64,000 nucleotides of DNA, taken from Enoplolaimus lenunculus. Taxonomy: Eukaryota; Nematoda; Enoplea; Enoplida; Thoracostomopsidae. The number at the start of each line of letters is the position of its first letter. The stretch's first letter is position 1. Under the pieces are notes generated by a model. The model ran no database searches, was not told the origin of the DNA, and saw only the letters and a program-made list of their open reading frames with translations. The stretch is taken from positions 186,001 through 250,000 of the forward strand of contig JASANG010003720.1 in assembly GCA_030248215.1 (NCBI GenBank). Reading direction: 5' to 3'. The translations under genes and the position numbers were made by a program. Positions 1 to 12,058 of this stretch are shown piece by piece.

Positions 1-1270
1 AAAAATCTGGGCCGGCTCATACTATAATGAGAGCCCGCTGTGTTCGAGCGTCACGTTTTTGAAAGAGACTGCTTGCTTTGGGAACCTTATTAAATTATTG
101 GTGTTAATTTTGCACGTCAAAATTTCTTCAAATATTCTAAACCGAGTTTTGGACATTTCAGTGCTCAACTTGGTGCTACCAATAATACATCGAGCAGTAA
201 ATCAAAACTGATATCTGTACTTTACGCGTAAACTTTGAACTTAAATGTAAATCTAGGTTTAGAAAAAAAACTTACGCGAATGTAAAATCTAGGCACCTAC
301 TACGAATTAAATAAAAAATGTCTCTCATACCACTGGCGGATGCAGTGGGTGCCACTCCGGCCTGAACCACCACAACTTAAATCAAGAGAAAGGTTTTGCA
401 TTAAGATTCAGCATTAAATTAGCGTTCACCTTCGCTCTCGTCTTTTATACGTTGAGCGACCGATCCCTTTGAAATTCCTGCATCCACCACGGCGTCACAC
501 AGATCTCGACGAGCCGAGTTCAACGGTACTATTTTCATATTTGCATGGCTAATGATTCAAGAGATGACCGAAAATATTATTAAAACACGCACAGATTTAT
601 AAAGAGTCTCTATCATTCACATTCGCAAAATATAAGCTTTACTAATGTTATTCGTTGCACAAATTTGGAGAAGGTTTGTATGTTTTGTATAATAAAATGT
701 CAAACTTTAAGGGACCACCACTTTGAATGAAAAGCTTTGCAGCCATAAGGTTCTAGCTCGTAAATAAACAGTTTTCGACAACTTGAGGTTACGACTACGT
801 TTTCAAAAACGCGTCTTGGCAAAAAATACACGTAAAAAACTAGCTATGTTACTAATTTGTAATCATTTATAGACTAATGTTTTTCGTAATTGTCCACTTA
901 ACATGTTTTCGTTAAATAAATAGCTTATCGTATATGGTTGAGATAACTTATGTAGCACATAAAAAATTGGATTGTTACAATCTACGACTCTGTAGAACAC
1001 CTCGCGACAAGATTTTAGTCGAAATACGAAGGCGAAACTTTGCGCTTCCGATTCTTATGAAAACGTTTACGTTTAATACTTCGACAATTTTTTCTTTAAA
1101 TATAGCGCATGAACACCGGTTGCCATGATCTTGAATGACATAAGTTTGTATATAAATACCACCAAAACAGAATAGTAGAAATAATAGGCTTTTGATAGAA
1201 ACATAAGAGAGACTTGAACACTTTTGGAAGAAACATATAATAGTGACACTACCGTGTCCCTATGATTTGC
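1..1270 (-). repeat. 1.3 kb interspersed repeat R1, copy 1 (runs off the window start)
   Basis: The reverse complement of this stretch matches 48745-50045 over its whole length with scattered substitutions and small indels. The similarity stops at about 1270, next to the sequence GGGACACGGTAGTGTCAC, which is a near-palindrome. On the minus strand a reading frame of about 65 codons (starting near HRDTVVSLLY and ending KKLSKY) is kept in both copies with a few substitutions. No known transposase or reverse transcriptase motif was seen. The other end lies outside the window, so family and length are open. Confidence 0.75.
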
Positions 1271-1289
1271 TGCAATTAAAAAATAAACA

Positions 1290-1390
1290 TCATTTTTAAT
1301 ACCTATAAATTTCGCCACACCTCCGGCTTCGGCAAGTTTTGTTGACCTGCGGCTCCGGTATTTTTCACCTCTGGTTGCACCCTGCATGAT
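1290..1390. repeat. short CTCCGG-rich interspersed repeat (family P)
   Basis: It contains the string CACCTCCGGCTTCGGCAAG followed by GTTGACCTGCGGCTCCGG and a 'ttttcacctctggttgcacc' tail. The same order of motifs recurs at 19940-20050, and looser versions occur at 13185-13280 and 19590-19780. No coding capacity is supported. Confidence 0.5.
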
Positions 1391-1961
1391 TCAATAAATT
1401 TATAGCCAAAAATTGCCATATTCTCTGTCTCAATTATTCTATTGCAGCAACAACATTATGGTGGATTTATCCCTGGCTGACTGTAGTACACAAAAAGTTC
1501 AATTTAGCTTTAGAACGCACGTTAACTCTGTTTTGACAGTCGAACGAAACTAGATTATCGATATTGAGTTTAGAATATATGACTGTTGAACACTGTCATT
1601 GCAGCAGCAAATTTATATATCGTATATTTTTTCAAAAATTTCAGCAAAATTTAAAATTTTAACTTTAAAATGTTGTTTTGATTCAATCGTGGGAACGAAT
1701 ATTGAATAATTTGAAGAGTTCCGTTCGCAGCCAGTGCATCGAGCATTTTATAACAAAGTTTCGTTTAACTAACAACCCATCATTAACGCATAATTTTACT
1801 AAGCTGCTGGTTCTATTATATACAATCGTTACTGTTTTGAAATTTATTCCGTCTCAAAGTCGACTCGCTCAGTTGCCTTACGGACTGTTCAATGTGGTAC
1901 AACGAGATTTTGCAAATCAAAATATACCAAAAAGTCTATCGTATACTTTCCAAAAAACTAC

Positions 1962-2250
1962 TGTAGCCACCCGAATAAGAGGGGGACTGATATTTATTTG
2001 GCCAGAGTACCCCCCTTGCTATTCGGTTACGGGCTGTTATTTATTTTTAACCCACGCTTCGCCGCCCTTCGTTACTGATATATATCCGGCACTGCAATTA
2101 TCCGTTGAGTTAATCGTTTATTTGTCTTGCGTCAATAGCTTGAGTGATAATACAAGGATTTACTTAGGAATGCACTTTCAAAATTTAAGTACGCTTTATA
2201 GTTTCGAACTCAAACTGAGGACCCCCTCTTATTCGGGTCAATACAGTACG
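1962..2250 (+). mobile_element. MITE family F, internally deleted copy
   Basis: It begins ACTGTAGCCACCCGAATAAG and ends CTTATTCGGGTCAATACAGT, which are inverted copies of each other. The left half matches other F copies (for example 33891-34331), but the 'GGACTCTAATTAGGG' block found in the right half of full copies is missing. A long open frame across this region (1678-2256) is an artefact of the repeat. Confidence 0.8.
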
Positions 2251-2682
2251 TTCTAGACACAGTACATTATAGCTTTACAAAGCAACGCCGCTTTGGACTA
2301 CTCATACACAGCATAAAAGAGGTTTAATCCGAAAGAAATTCTTGCTTGATTTCATACCGGTATTTAGGTACTTACACGGGTTGGTTGTGTGAGAATTATA
2401 TATTCGACTTTTTGCAGAAATAACAACTTTACATCAAATAAACCACATTCCATTTAGTCAAATTTCTTGCGTTGTACAGTGTTTGTACTTCGCGGTTTCA
2501 AACCTATAGATTTAATGCACAAGTTTCAAAACAATGAGAGTAAATATAAAACTGCAATCACAGATTGTCGCTTGATTTTTAAGTAAAGTAAATAATACCT
2601 GAGACAAAAGGAACCGTATTCTTATAATTATTTAGAGCATCTATCAATAATTTAGTAATACGTTGTGAAACACATAAGACAA

Positions 2683-2884
2683 CACTGCAAAAAATGGTGA
2701 GTCAAATTGACTTCCTCCAGAATAGGATTTTCGCGACTGAGTCAAATTCGTCTCCGCCAGAGTCAATCATGTGTCTCAGTGAGTCGACTTTGACTCTGAC
2801 GGATTCGAATTTTGACTCAATTTGTGTAGTCCCGAAAAGCCTATTTCGGAGGAAGTCAATTTGACTCACTATTTTTTGCAGTGT
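2683..2884. mobile_element. MITE family B, copy 1
   Basis: About 200 bp that is nearly one large palindrome. It opens CACTGCAAAAAATGGTGAGT and closes with the inverted form ending TTTTTTGCAGTG, flanked by A/T bases (TA-like target). The interior repeats GAGTCAAA and TTTGACTC. It lies upstream of the secreted-protein gene. Confidence 0.85.
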
Positions 2885-3285
2885 ATTAATGAAAAAAATC
2901 TCAATACCACTACGATTAAGAAATTACGCACATGCAGAAACCATGAACCACATAAAAACATGATTAAAAGCTTGTAGGCTTTGATCCGATGGTTCAAGAT
3001 TGTCATAATAATCGTACTGTAGAGCTGGCGTTCGGCACTTACACACTATCGAGAATACAGGCACAGGATTCAGCTATTAACACTCAGGTAGTAATAAATA
3101 AGTGGGGATTTTACAGGTTTTGTTTTACGGCATTAAACCGTTCCATGATAAATATACAGCAAAACAGTGGTGTTGTAAACCATTTAAATTTTCAAAAAAT
3201 TCAATAACTTATAAACGTATACGAGATCGCTGAAGATACTTTTGAATTAAAAATTTGCCGTGGTTTCTATAGAATACGGGTCATT

Positions 3286-6200
3286 ATGTGTAACTACTTG
3301 TATACTTTAATTGCTTTGTTCTCGTTGAGTTGGACTGTTTCGTGTGACAAAGGATTTGGCTACAAAACGGCGTTAGAATCATTGGAACACCAGAAAGAGC
3401 TTATTGAAGAGTGCATTCATCAGATCAAGGAAACCGATGGGTAAAAACTAGATGACACAGCAGCATATGACGGAAGTTTATACATCTTAAAGCAGTGGCT
3501 TTTATCGGGGCTGATATATAAAAAATTTAAGGGCCACAAATTGAGATCCACGTCATATATGTCATCGGCCAATCTACTATTCAGGCCAATTAACCAATCG
3601 GCGTTGACCAATCTGCTGTTCTGAGTGAATAGCAGATTGGCCTAGGCCAAATAGCGATTGTGACATGTAACAAAACAACAGTGATATAAATCAAACGCTG
3701 ATTGATTAACGGTATTGCGCCTGTCTAAATAATCAAATCTGATTGGTGTATAAGTTTCAGTTTAGCCTATAGTCGAAACTGCTATTACGACAAACTTACA
3801 GACTGGCCTACGACATATGAATACTAAATAAAATAGAAAGAATTATCGCATATGAATGAAAAATGTTCCGTTGGCATTGTTTTCACGCTAGAATTATGCA
3901 CTGTAAAAAATAATGAGTCAAACTGACTCTCTTCGAAATACGCATTTTCTGACTACACAAACTGAGCTAAAATTCGACTCTGTCAGATTCAAATTTGATT
4001 AACTGAATCCCGCAGTGAGTCGAATTTGACTCTGGCGGAGTCGAATTTGACTCAGTTTGTGTAGTCCGGAAGAGCCTATTTCGGAGAGTCAATTTGAGTC
4101 ACCATTTTTTGCAGTGTAGAAAGAGGCGTTCACGGACACCCAATTGATCTTCCTTTAATCTACTCATGGCTTAGTGATTTTATTCACGTTTCTGACCGCC
4201 GAGAATTGTTCCAAAAACCTCGGAAACAGAATGTTTTTGCAACAATTATCGACGTTGAGATAATATTAAATATCTGTTTGTTTTATATTTAGAGACACAT
4301 GCGATACAATTGAAGCTATGAAGGCATGCGCAGCAGAACAGAACAATACTGTTAGTCGTTTGTTAATGTGTATGGCCAATGCAAAGAACAGGGGCGGAAC
4401 AGTATTATAGGCATATTCCTAAGCCCAAGCCTATAAGCCTAAGCCTAAACCTAAGCTTGACAATGAGCATATTCCTAATCCTAAGCCTAAGCCGACGTCT
4501 AAGCCAAGCAAAAAATTAGTCCAAAGCTAATCAGCTTACTCTTTTCTAGTACCACAGAAAAACTCTCCGCCCCTGATGTTTACATGGGCAGTCTTTTAAT
4601 CAAACAGTGAATGCAAACTAAATAGTTGATTTGGCTACTTCTTCGTTTGGTTTCATTAAATACGGCACAAGCAGTTTATTTCGTAATTTTGCCAGCTTTC
4701 AGGTTTATACCATGTACAGTTTTGTGAGCTTATAATGAGCCAAGCCACTAACCGGGTTTCAATCTTTTATGGCTGGGCCAATTTAAAAAAATACATACAG
4801 CAAACGCATAACGACCAGATGCAAAATATTGCGTTCATTCAAAGCCAACCACAACCACTCATTTTGTCCCGTCACAATTGCCAACTCCGGCTCATGTAAA
4901 GATCAGGGGCGGAACGTTTTTCTGTGGGACTAGAAAAGAGTAAGCTTAAGCTTTAGACTAATTTTTTGCTTGGCTTAGGCTAAGGCTTAGTCTAAGGAAT
5001 ATGCTCAGTGTTACGCTTAGGCTTAGGGTTAGGCTTAGGCTTAGTCTTAGGAATATGCTCAGTGTTACGCTTAGGCTTAGGGTTAGGCTTAGGCTTAGGA
5101 GTATGTTTATAATACTGTTCCTCCCCTGTTCTTTACATTGGCCCCAACTGGTAACTGCTCGCCTGTATGTATTCCTCACTGCTAATTCTTGTAATCGGCG
5201 TTTCGACTTGTGCTATTATAACTGACGGCTTTGCTTATGCCGCATATTTTTCTGTTTCAGGAGTATGATTCTATTATGAAGGAAATGCAAGCGAAATTTG
5301 TCAATTGCACAAAACGTGGTTACACGTAAGTCTTTTTAGCTTCGTTATAAATAAATCGTTTCCCGGCATACCGCAATGAAATTGTATAACGTCATAAAGC
5401 TTTCGAAACAGGGAATGGTGATATTTGAAATTTAACGCATTTTATTGTATTCGATTGACTCTACTTCTGTGCAAATTTTGAGATGCGCATTTGAAGCAAT
5501 TCAGCTTTACTTTTTATTACTATTGTACAGTCGCTATAAATTCAACCTACTGTAGTGACCCGAACAAGAGGGTGGACTGATATTTATATTGCTTCTCCAG
5601 ACGGTACCCCCTGTTATCCGGTTACGGACAGTTGTTCATTTTAATCCGCCCTTCGTTATTGATGTATATTCGGTATTGCAACTATCGTTGAATTAAACGT
5701 TTATTTGTACTTAAGAATGTACTTTCAAAAAGTATGCTATAAAGCTTCGAACTCAATAGCATTTAGTGCTGGAGTAATTTATGCACTACGATTTGGAATA
5801 AGTGACATTTATGGATTCTAATTAGGGTTTAGAGAATCCATGCGCTTACGGACTCTTATTAGTGATACTGACTCCTATTGATAGGGACTCAAAATGGGGA
5901 CTCCCATTTTAATATTCTCCTCTTATTCGGGTCACTAGAGTACGTTCACTGTTTAAGCTGCACTTAACGTTAAAGTTATTAAAATTTTATACTGTGTTTA
6001 ACGTTATTTTATTGGATTTTGCAGGCAAATATTTGCTATGATTGCGTGTTTGACTGATCGCGATGTTGATTTTGTCCACGAAATGAAACAAAAAGCGCTA
6101 CAACTTTTGTCACAATTTTTTACCGATGTTGCATCGACCAACGATCAAGCAACAATACTGCAACGAGCGCAAGAATTTGAGACCCAAATCGAAGATGCAA

Positions 6201-8566
6201 TGATGGCAAACAGCGGTGCACCAAACAGTGCAATGAAACGTTTTATGAGCATGCTTAAAGACCGAAAATTTGCATTATGCTTACAGGTTAAAGTTTGCCT
6301 AATCCCGTGGCCAATGTTACTTTGAGGGGCGTAACGGTAGATTAAGCGTATTCCTAAGCCTGAGCCTAAGCCTAAGCGTTGCAAACATGAGTTCCTAAGC
6401 CTAAGCCTAAACCTAAGCCAAGCAAAAAAATGTAATCTAGAATCTAAAACTACTCTTTTATAGACCCACCAGAAACCTGGACGCCCCTTAAGGACCAATC
6501 GCATCATACGGTCAGGCTTGGACTTTAGGCGAAGGTTTTAGGCAAAGACCTAAGCCTAAAACCCTACGCCTGGACCTATACAGGACCCGGTCAGTATGGC
6601 GTTTTTGTTGCCAGTCGTAGAAATACCGAAAATTACTGTATTTTACAGCTCATACCTGAATGATATTGACTGAAAATTAAAATAGCTGTTTTTGTCCATA
6701 CTTAAATGCTCATTTACAGCCCCCCACCCGTTTTCGTTATTTTCGCTATCCGTTTACACTGTGATCATTCGCAATGCTTTTACGCATTTGTAAAGATTTG
6801 ACATTGTCCACTGCTTTTAGGTGCAATTATTATTTACTCTAAAAATACAAAAGAACCACCAAATATTACACTGCAAAAACTGGTGAGTCAACTTGACTCT
6901 CGCCGAAATAGGCTTTTCCGGACTACACAAGTGAGTCAAAATTCGACTCCGTCAGAGTCAAATTTGACTCACTGCGCGACTCAGTTAGTCGAATGTGACT
7001 ATGGCGGAGTCGAATTTTGACTCAGTTTGTGTAGTCCGGAAAAGCCTATTTCGGACAGAGTCAATTTGACTCACCATTTTTTGCGGTGTACCAATTTCGA
7101 AATGAAATATGTACTCCCAACGTCATTTGAGTAGGATCATTTTTATACTTTAATTCTAGCAACGTCCAGAATTCGAGCACGAACCAGGAACAAGCGACAA
7201 TCTTCAGGTTATGGAAGACAAAATCACAGATGCTCTTGAGTACGCCGCTGTCAATGAAGAAAATCAAATGATACCGCCGCCTATTGTTGACCCGACACAC
7301 ACTGAAATGCCGCCTGTAGAACCTGGTTTCATTGTTAGCGTTAGTGACTGTTGCTTTTTAGCTATTAAATAGTTGGCCCATGTAGACAACAGGACCGGAT
7401 CGTTTTCCGGAGGGGCTATAATAGAGTCAGTTTACGCTTTAGACTAATTTTGTTTTACTTAGGCTTAGGCTTAGGCTCACGCTTAGGCTTAGGAAATGGC
7501 TCATCCGTACGCTTAGGCTTAGGCTTACGCTCATCCATACGCTTAGGCTTAGGCTTAGGCTCATCCATACGCTTAGGTTTTGGCTTAGGCTTAGGCTTAG
7601 GAATATGCTTATGCTACTGTTCCGGACCTGTTCTATACATGAGCCAAATAGTTTATACATCTATTAATGATAAATCAATGTGCAAGTTATTAGTTTTGCA
7701 AATCTTGCAACCAACTTGATTAGTAGTATGTGTAATTTTTTGCAGTTTGCATTTCTGCAACATATTTCACTGTTTTCTATTATAAATGCGAGTGCTTGGT
7801 TCAACTGTAATTTCTTAATCATTATTTTTTGATATTTTGTTTTGTTTTTCAATTTTCACTCGTATTGGGTGCGGTGATTTTTTTGTAAAAAGGATATCTC
7901 AATCCTATTGTTCGTCCTGACGCGCTTGAACGTTTGCAGTAATTATCGACTGTTACTGTATTGTCCCGAATAAGAGGGAGCTAATAAGAGGGGGTCTCCA
8001 TTTGGAGTCTCAATGAATAGAAGTCCGTATCCTTAATAAACGTTCGAATGTGGATAGAGTCCCTAAACTCTAATTAGTGTCCGTATATGTAATTATCCCT
8101 TATCGTTATGCAGAAACGACTCCAGGACAAAATAAAGTTGAGTTGGAAACTTTACAGCATACTTAAGATTAAAAATACATACCAATGTATAATCTTGCAT
8201 TATCGCTCAAGTTTTTGATACAAGACAAACAAACGTTTAATTCGACGGATAGCTGCAATTCCGGATATATCAATACGAAGGGTGGCTGAGGGCGGGTTAA
8301 AAATAAATAACAGTCCATAACCAAAAACCAGGGCAAAATAAATATCAGCTCCCCTCCTTTTATTCGGGTCACTACAGTAGGTTGAATTTATACGTTATAG
8401 CGATTGTAGAATAGTAATTAAAAGTAAGCTATGGTTTAACCATATTTTAGTTAGGCTTTATTTTCAGGACGCAGAACCATTGACTGATGAAATTCACTCA
8501 GAAGAAATTCCGACAGGAGACGACGAAATCTCAACAACAGACGAAGAAGAAGAAGAAGAAATGTAA
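3286..8566 (+). CDS. secreted cysteine-containing protein, 6 exons, unrecognised
   Basis: Proposed exons: 3286-3440, 4293-4350, 5261-5325, 6025-6286, 7160-7339 and 8468-8566, which join in phase to 272 codons plus TAA. The acceptors are TTTAG, TTTCAG, TTGCAG, TTCTAG and TTTTCAG; the donors are GTAAAA, GTTAGT, GTAAGT, GTTAAA and GTTAGT. The start gives a typical signal peptide (hydrophobic residues 5-18, likely cut near C20/D21). The mature part is helical in character, with cysteines at about 43, 55, 64, 87, 101 and 178 (three possible disulfides) and N-glycosylation sequons at N69 and N86. The last 90 residues are proline- and acid-rich and end DEEEEEEM. The layout resembles small invertebrate secreted helical-cysteine proteins, but I recognise no family and assign no function. 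The exon 5 donor could instead lie 6 bases upstream (7334), keeping phase. Exon 4 is the best supported. Confidence 0.72.
3899..4118. mobile_element. MITE family B, copy 2, in intron 1 of the secreted-protein gene
   Basis: Its ends are CACTGTAAAAAATAATGAGT and the inverted partner ending TTTTTTGCAGTG. The centre has GAGTCGAATTTGACTC units. It sits within the intron between 3440 and 4293, clear of splice sites. Confidence 0.85.
4374..4590 (-). mobile_element. MITE family A (GTAAAGA ends)
   Basis: It opens GGCCAATGCAAAGAACAGGG and closes with CCCTGATGTTTACATGGGC, the inverted partner. The core is made of CCTAAG/GCCTAA hexamers (TTAGGC on the minus strand). It starts only 23 bases after exon 2 of the secreted-protein gene, just inside intron 2. 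Confidence 0.85.
4889..5143 (+). mobile_element. MITE family A (GTAAAGA ends)
   Basis: Ends GGCTCATGTAAAGATCAGGG and CTGTTCTTTACATTGGCC. The core has two copies of a block of about 54 bp built from TTAGGC units, each joined by 'aatatgctcagtgttacgc'. Lies in intron 2 of the secreted-protein gene. Confidence 0.85.
5549..5942 (+). mobile_element. MITE family F, intronic
   Basis: Opens ACTGTAGTGACCCGAACAAG and closes TCTTATTCGGGTCACTAGAG. Contains the family marker blocks 'ggttacggacagttgttcat' and 'tctaattagggtttag'. Located in intron 3 of the secreted-protein gene, about 80 bases before exon 4. Confidence 0.85.
6309..6500 (-). mobile_element. MITE family A (GTTACTTTAAGG ends)
   Basis: Opens GGCCAATGTTACTTTGAGGG and closes GGACGCCCCTTAAGGACC, so the right end is worn. 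Core of CCTAAG hexamers plus the subfamily block 'tgtaatctagaatctaaa'. It begins about 22 bases after exon 4 of the secreted-protein gene. A degenerate TTAGGC stretch continues to about 6590. Confidence 0.8.
6869..7090. mobile_element. MITE family B, copy 3, intronic
   Basis: Opens CACTGCAAAAACTGGTGAGT and closes with TTTTTTGCGGTG. The interior is GAGTCAAA/TTTGACTC units. It ends about 70 bases before exon 5 of the secreted-protein gene. Confidence 0.85.
7375..7645 (+). mobile_element. MITE family A (GTAGACAACAGGACCGGA ends)
   Basis: Opens GGCCCATGTAGACAACAGGA and closes CGGACCTGTTCTATACATGAGCC in inverted form, a third type of end on the same TTAGGC core. The core has four blocks of about 36 bp joined by 'gctcatccatacgcttagg'. 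Located in intron 5, just after exon 5 of the secreted-protein gene. Confidence 0.8.
7955..8380 (-). mobile_element. MITE family F, near-full copy
   Basis: About 425 bp, in the opposite orientation to 33891-34331. Opens with TACTGTATTGTCCCGAATAA and closes TATTCGGGTCACTACAGTA. It fills most of intron 5 of the secreted-protein gene and ends about 85 bases before exon 6. Confidence 0.85.
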
Positions 8567-8580
8567 ACTACAATAAGATT

Positions 8581-8724
8581 GGCCAATGTTACTTTAAGGG
8601 ACGTAACAGTAGATTAAGCGTATTCCTAAGCCTAAGCCTAAGCAGAAAAATGTAATCTAGAATCTAAACCTACTCTTTGATGGACCTTCCAGAAACCTCG
8701 ACGCCCCTTAAAGTAACATGGGCC
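8581..8724 (-). mobile_element. MITE family A inside the likely 3' UTR
   Basis: Opens GGCCAATGTTACTTTAAGGG and closes CCTTAAAGTAACATGGGCC. It starts 15 bases after the stop codon of the secreted-protein gene and ends about 20 bases before the likely poly(A) signal, so it would form almost the whole 3' UTR. Confidence 0.85.
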
Positions 8725-8742
8725 ATAAAAGATTTATGGTCA

Positions 8743-8748
8743 AATAAA
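8743..8748 (+). promoter_or_regulatory. likely poly(A) signal AATAAA of the secreted-protein gene
   Basis: This is a canonical AATAAA 177 bases after the stop codon, followed by a GTGTTTTATTTAAT U/GU-rich stretch. It is the first canonical signal after the stop. Confidence 0.6.
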
Positions 8749-8970
8749 ACGTGTTTTATTTAATATATTTCAAACTTTCTTTTTATTGCTGGCTAACATA
8801 CGTATAAAATCGTTAACCACCCACGAATTTCAATGAATTGGCGATTCTGGTTTAGTGAAAGAAATTACTTGAAAGCAATGTGCTTTTTCTTTCCAATTTC
8901 TAAATTCAGATAGCTGGTTTTGCAGATTCTATTCAACAAATTCGTTTACGCTAAAGCTATTGAGATTTTG

Positions 8971-9199
8971 GGCCCATTGTACTTTTAGAGCCGTCCTGGT
9001 TTGCGGTGGATCTGTAAAAGAGTAGGATTATGTTCTAGACTACGTTCTTTACGTTTTTTGCTTAGGATTAGGCTTAGGCTTAGGAATAAGCTTTTCTAAC
9101 GCTTAGGCTTAGGCTTAGGAATACGCTTTTCCAACGCTTAGGCTTAGGTTTAGGTTTAACGCTTAATCTACAGTTACGGCCCTAAAAGTAACATTAGCC
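8971..9199 (+). mobile_element. MITE family A (GTTACTTTAAGG ends)
   Basis: Opens GGCCCATTGTACTTTTAGAG and closes CCCTAAAAGTAACATTAGCC. The TTAGGC core is on the + strand and has three short blocks. Intergenic. Confidence 0.8.
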
Positions 9200-9511
9200 G
9201 GATTTTGTGAGGGTTTTTTCGGCTGCGGAACTTTAGCTCGCGCAGTGTAAATGATACTAGCGAGCGAATCACATTTTTAGGACTTGTGTCAAAAAATACA
9301 AAACGTGTTTTTACCGCAAAAATGACTTTTAAACATAAGCTATTCATTTTAGAGTTTCTTTCTCAGTTACCTAAAATTCTGTTTTGTGAAATAGCGTTTT
9401 ATTTTTTACATGATTCAGTTCAATGGGCATGAGTTGGTGTCACATTATGTTGCAATAAATTTTGTGCTTAACGAAAAATTATCAATTTTTGGTATTAGTT
9501 AGTTTTACATA

Positions 9512-9700
9512 CACTGCAAAATATGGTAAATCAAATTGACTCTCTCCGAAACGTGCTTTTCGGGACTACACAAACTGAGTCAAATTCAACTCCGCCAGAG
9601 TCAAACGTGCGATTCAACGAGTCGAATGTGACTCAATTTGTGTTATCTCGTATAGCCTATTCGGAGAGAGTCAATTTGATTCACCATTTTTCGCAGTGTA
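9512..9700. mobile_element. MITE family B, copy 4
   Basis: Opens CACTGCAAAATATGGTAAAT and closes TTTTTCGCAGTG. The centre is slightly shortened against the other copies. An open frame inside it (9523-9714) is an artefact. Confidence 0.85.
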
Positions 9701-9719
9701 TAAGCATATTCTAAAACTA

Positions 9720-9910
9720 AGACTATTGACACATGTATATATGGATTATATAATGTATATGTATATATACTAAAATATTCATTGCTTAAATTTTTACTTG
9801 GTTCACCTGATAACTAGTTTTAAGCAACTTTAGACAACTGATATATTATATATATGCTTATACATACATACATACATATATATATACATATATATAATAT
9901 ATGTATAATT
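9720..9910. repeat. TA/CATA simple repeat tract
   Basis: Runs of 'tatata', 'catacatacat' and related dinucleotide and tetranucleotide repeats, interrupted several times. Confidence 0.8.
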
Positions 9911-10990
9911 TTTGGAACATTTTTTGTCAAACATCGTCAGCCCCAAGAAAAAGTCTGTGGCGAATGTGACGCAATAAAACAAAATTCAAGTACCATTTTG
10001 TCGCAAAATTTTCATTTTGTGGCCGTTCAGCGCGACATTCGATCTCTGTTCGAAAGACTACGGCTTTGATAGTCCCCCATCTTGGATCCGCAGGTGAATA
10101 AACTAAGACCAATTCTGCTGTCTTAAGTTTACCGTGAAATCTCATTATTGCTCATGTTGTATTTGCAGACAACGGTTTTTCGGAAGCGGTTTTTGAGGTT
10201 TTTTGGCGTTAAGTCGATTGTTTGACGTAAATTTAAAAAAATGACTATAGCGCACCATAACAGCTGTTTAATTTGTGTTGTTTGCAGGTGTAATAATAAT
10301 GAGAGGTAACTTATTCTGAAGTTGTTTTTCGGATTCTTTTAAGCAACATTGATATTCTTTATACACCTGCTGACGCTTACAGTGTTGAGTTTCGCGTTTT
10401 ACTGTTGGTGTAAAGTTTTGCCAATTAATTATGGCCAACTTTTTACACGGTATTATAAAGTTTTTTGAACCTGCGCAATTTTGAAGCCGTATTTCTATAG
10501 TTGAACCTAAAAAATTGCATACCAAAAATGTACTCATCAAAAATTAGCACGATCGACTATTTCGACGCAAGAAAAAGTAGTGTAAATTGTGCAAAATTTC
10601 AAAATCAAATATATCTATGCTTTATAGAGCAGAATTTCATGAAGAAAATCCGTATTCGGTTGTAGTAGGCAGCTTCTGCGTATGCTACAAGTTTCAGGTG
10701 ATTGCTTTTAGTCCGCGACTATCACCTTGTAATGAAACAAAAATGTCTATGTCCACATATATGCTTTGACCAAACTTTCTGGTATCTATTTTTGCGCACT
10801 TTAAAACAGAAATAAGACAAACTTAAGCATTTAATACAGCCATTTTCACGTTTGAATAGCCGACGCTTTGCTGCGTCAATAGGTGTGTTCGATGCCCAAG
10901 AACCCAGCAAATATAATTATTGTATACATTTTGTCATTTAATTATTTTGAAAAATTACACATTAATCTATTTTTGTTTACTGTCCACAAT
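9911..10990. other. intergenic stretch with no recognised feature
   Basis: No gene, array or paired inverted ends could be recognised here. The open frames are short (under 91 codons), lack family similarity and overlap each other on both strands. Confidence 0.5.
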
Positions 10991-10992
10991 GG

Positions 10993-11220
10993 TCATAAAC
11001 ACTAGCGGGTCCAGAGAGGGAAGGCAGGGGAGTGTACGCCACCCCATCGCAAATATTTTTGTGTTAAAATGGTAAGGTGCCTACCTTTACAATTTTTTAC
11101 AATTTTTCCCGCAGTATTTTTTGTGATACAATGGTAAGGTCCCTGCCGTACAATTTTTGTGTTTCATCACATTTGCCAGCCCGCCCCGCTCCGTCAGAAA
11201 GTATTGGATCCACCTCTGGT
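10993..11220 (+). mobile_element. element family D, copy 1
   Basis: Opens CACTAGCGGGTCCAGAG and closes GGATCCACCTCTGG. It carries the family marks 'gttaaaatggtaaggt', 'ccctgccgtacaatttt' and 'tttgccagcccgccccgc'. Related copies lie at 27976-28182, 37350-37960 and 39241-39551. The short imperfect inverted ends suggest a non-autonomous DNA element. Confidence 0.65.
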
Positions 11221-11743
11221 CCTAAAGACGAAACTTTTCTAATAGTCTCTGTATTGCGTTAATAATGTACAAAGGGGTATGTGCCATTCCGGGCCAGCAT
11301 CTACTGGTTCGCAGTCCTTAAACCGAAACAATGCAATGCTTTATAAATATATATAGTTGCATAATTCACTGATAATGACAACCTCGAACATTTTCAAAGT
11401 GTCTCACAATATGACCCAAAATGTTCAATATTCAACCTTGAAACCAAACACTTATAGCAAAAATTTTACAATTTTTACTCGTTAGTCAACTGTTTTGATA
11501 TAAATCAGCTGTGATTTGCAGGAATTTTGAACTCTGACACTGAACGGTTTCGACTAACTGCCAATCAAAATTGCCGGTTGATCTCGTGTTGATATTGCGT
11601 TTTGCACTGCGTTAATGGAGTTGGGAACGAGTTTTTTGTTGAAACAGTTTCTTAAAATTTCAAAAACAAAGTGTTTGTTGTACTTAAAGCTTTTACATTA
11701 AGCTTTGTAAGCTTAGAAGCAGAGTTCTACCGGAGCCCGGTTG

Positions 11744-11987
11744 CACGGTAAATTCCAATGAGTTAACTAATCAACTCAACTAGCGAGTTAGTTATATCTG
11801 GATAAATATTTGTAAACATTAACTCAATCTGAGTTAAGTTGATTGTCACTTTGAGTTGACCCAAGTTGATTAATTAACTCAGAATGAGTTGAATTAGATC
11901 AGAGTTCTGAGTTGTGGTAGTGCTAACTCTGATTGAGTGATATAACTCATTCTGTTTTAAAAAAATCAACTCACTGATATTTACAGT
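11744..11987. mobile_element. MITE family C, copy 1
   Basis: Opens GCACGGTAAATTCCAATGAG and closes ACTCACTGATATTTACAGTG. Built of GAGTTGA and TCAACTC motifs in both orientations, so that it can fold on itself. Confidence 0.8.
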
Positions 11988-12058
11988 GTGCAAACCGGAA
12001 TTGGAACTTTCAAGAAAAAGCTCTTGTCGTGAAGTTTTATTGACATCAAATAAAACAC

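Noticed and set aside
1678-2256. Open frame of 192 codons on the + strand
   Set aside because: More than half of it lies in MITE family F, and the frame is not kept in other F copies.
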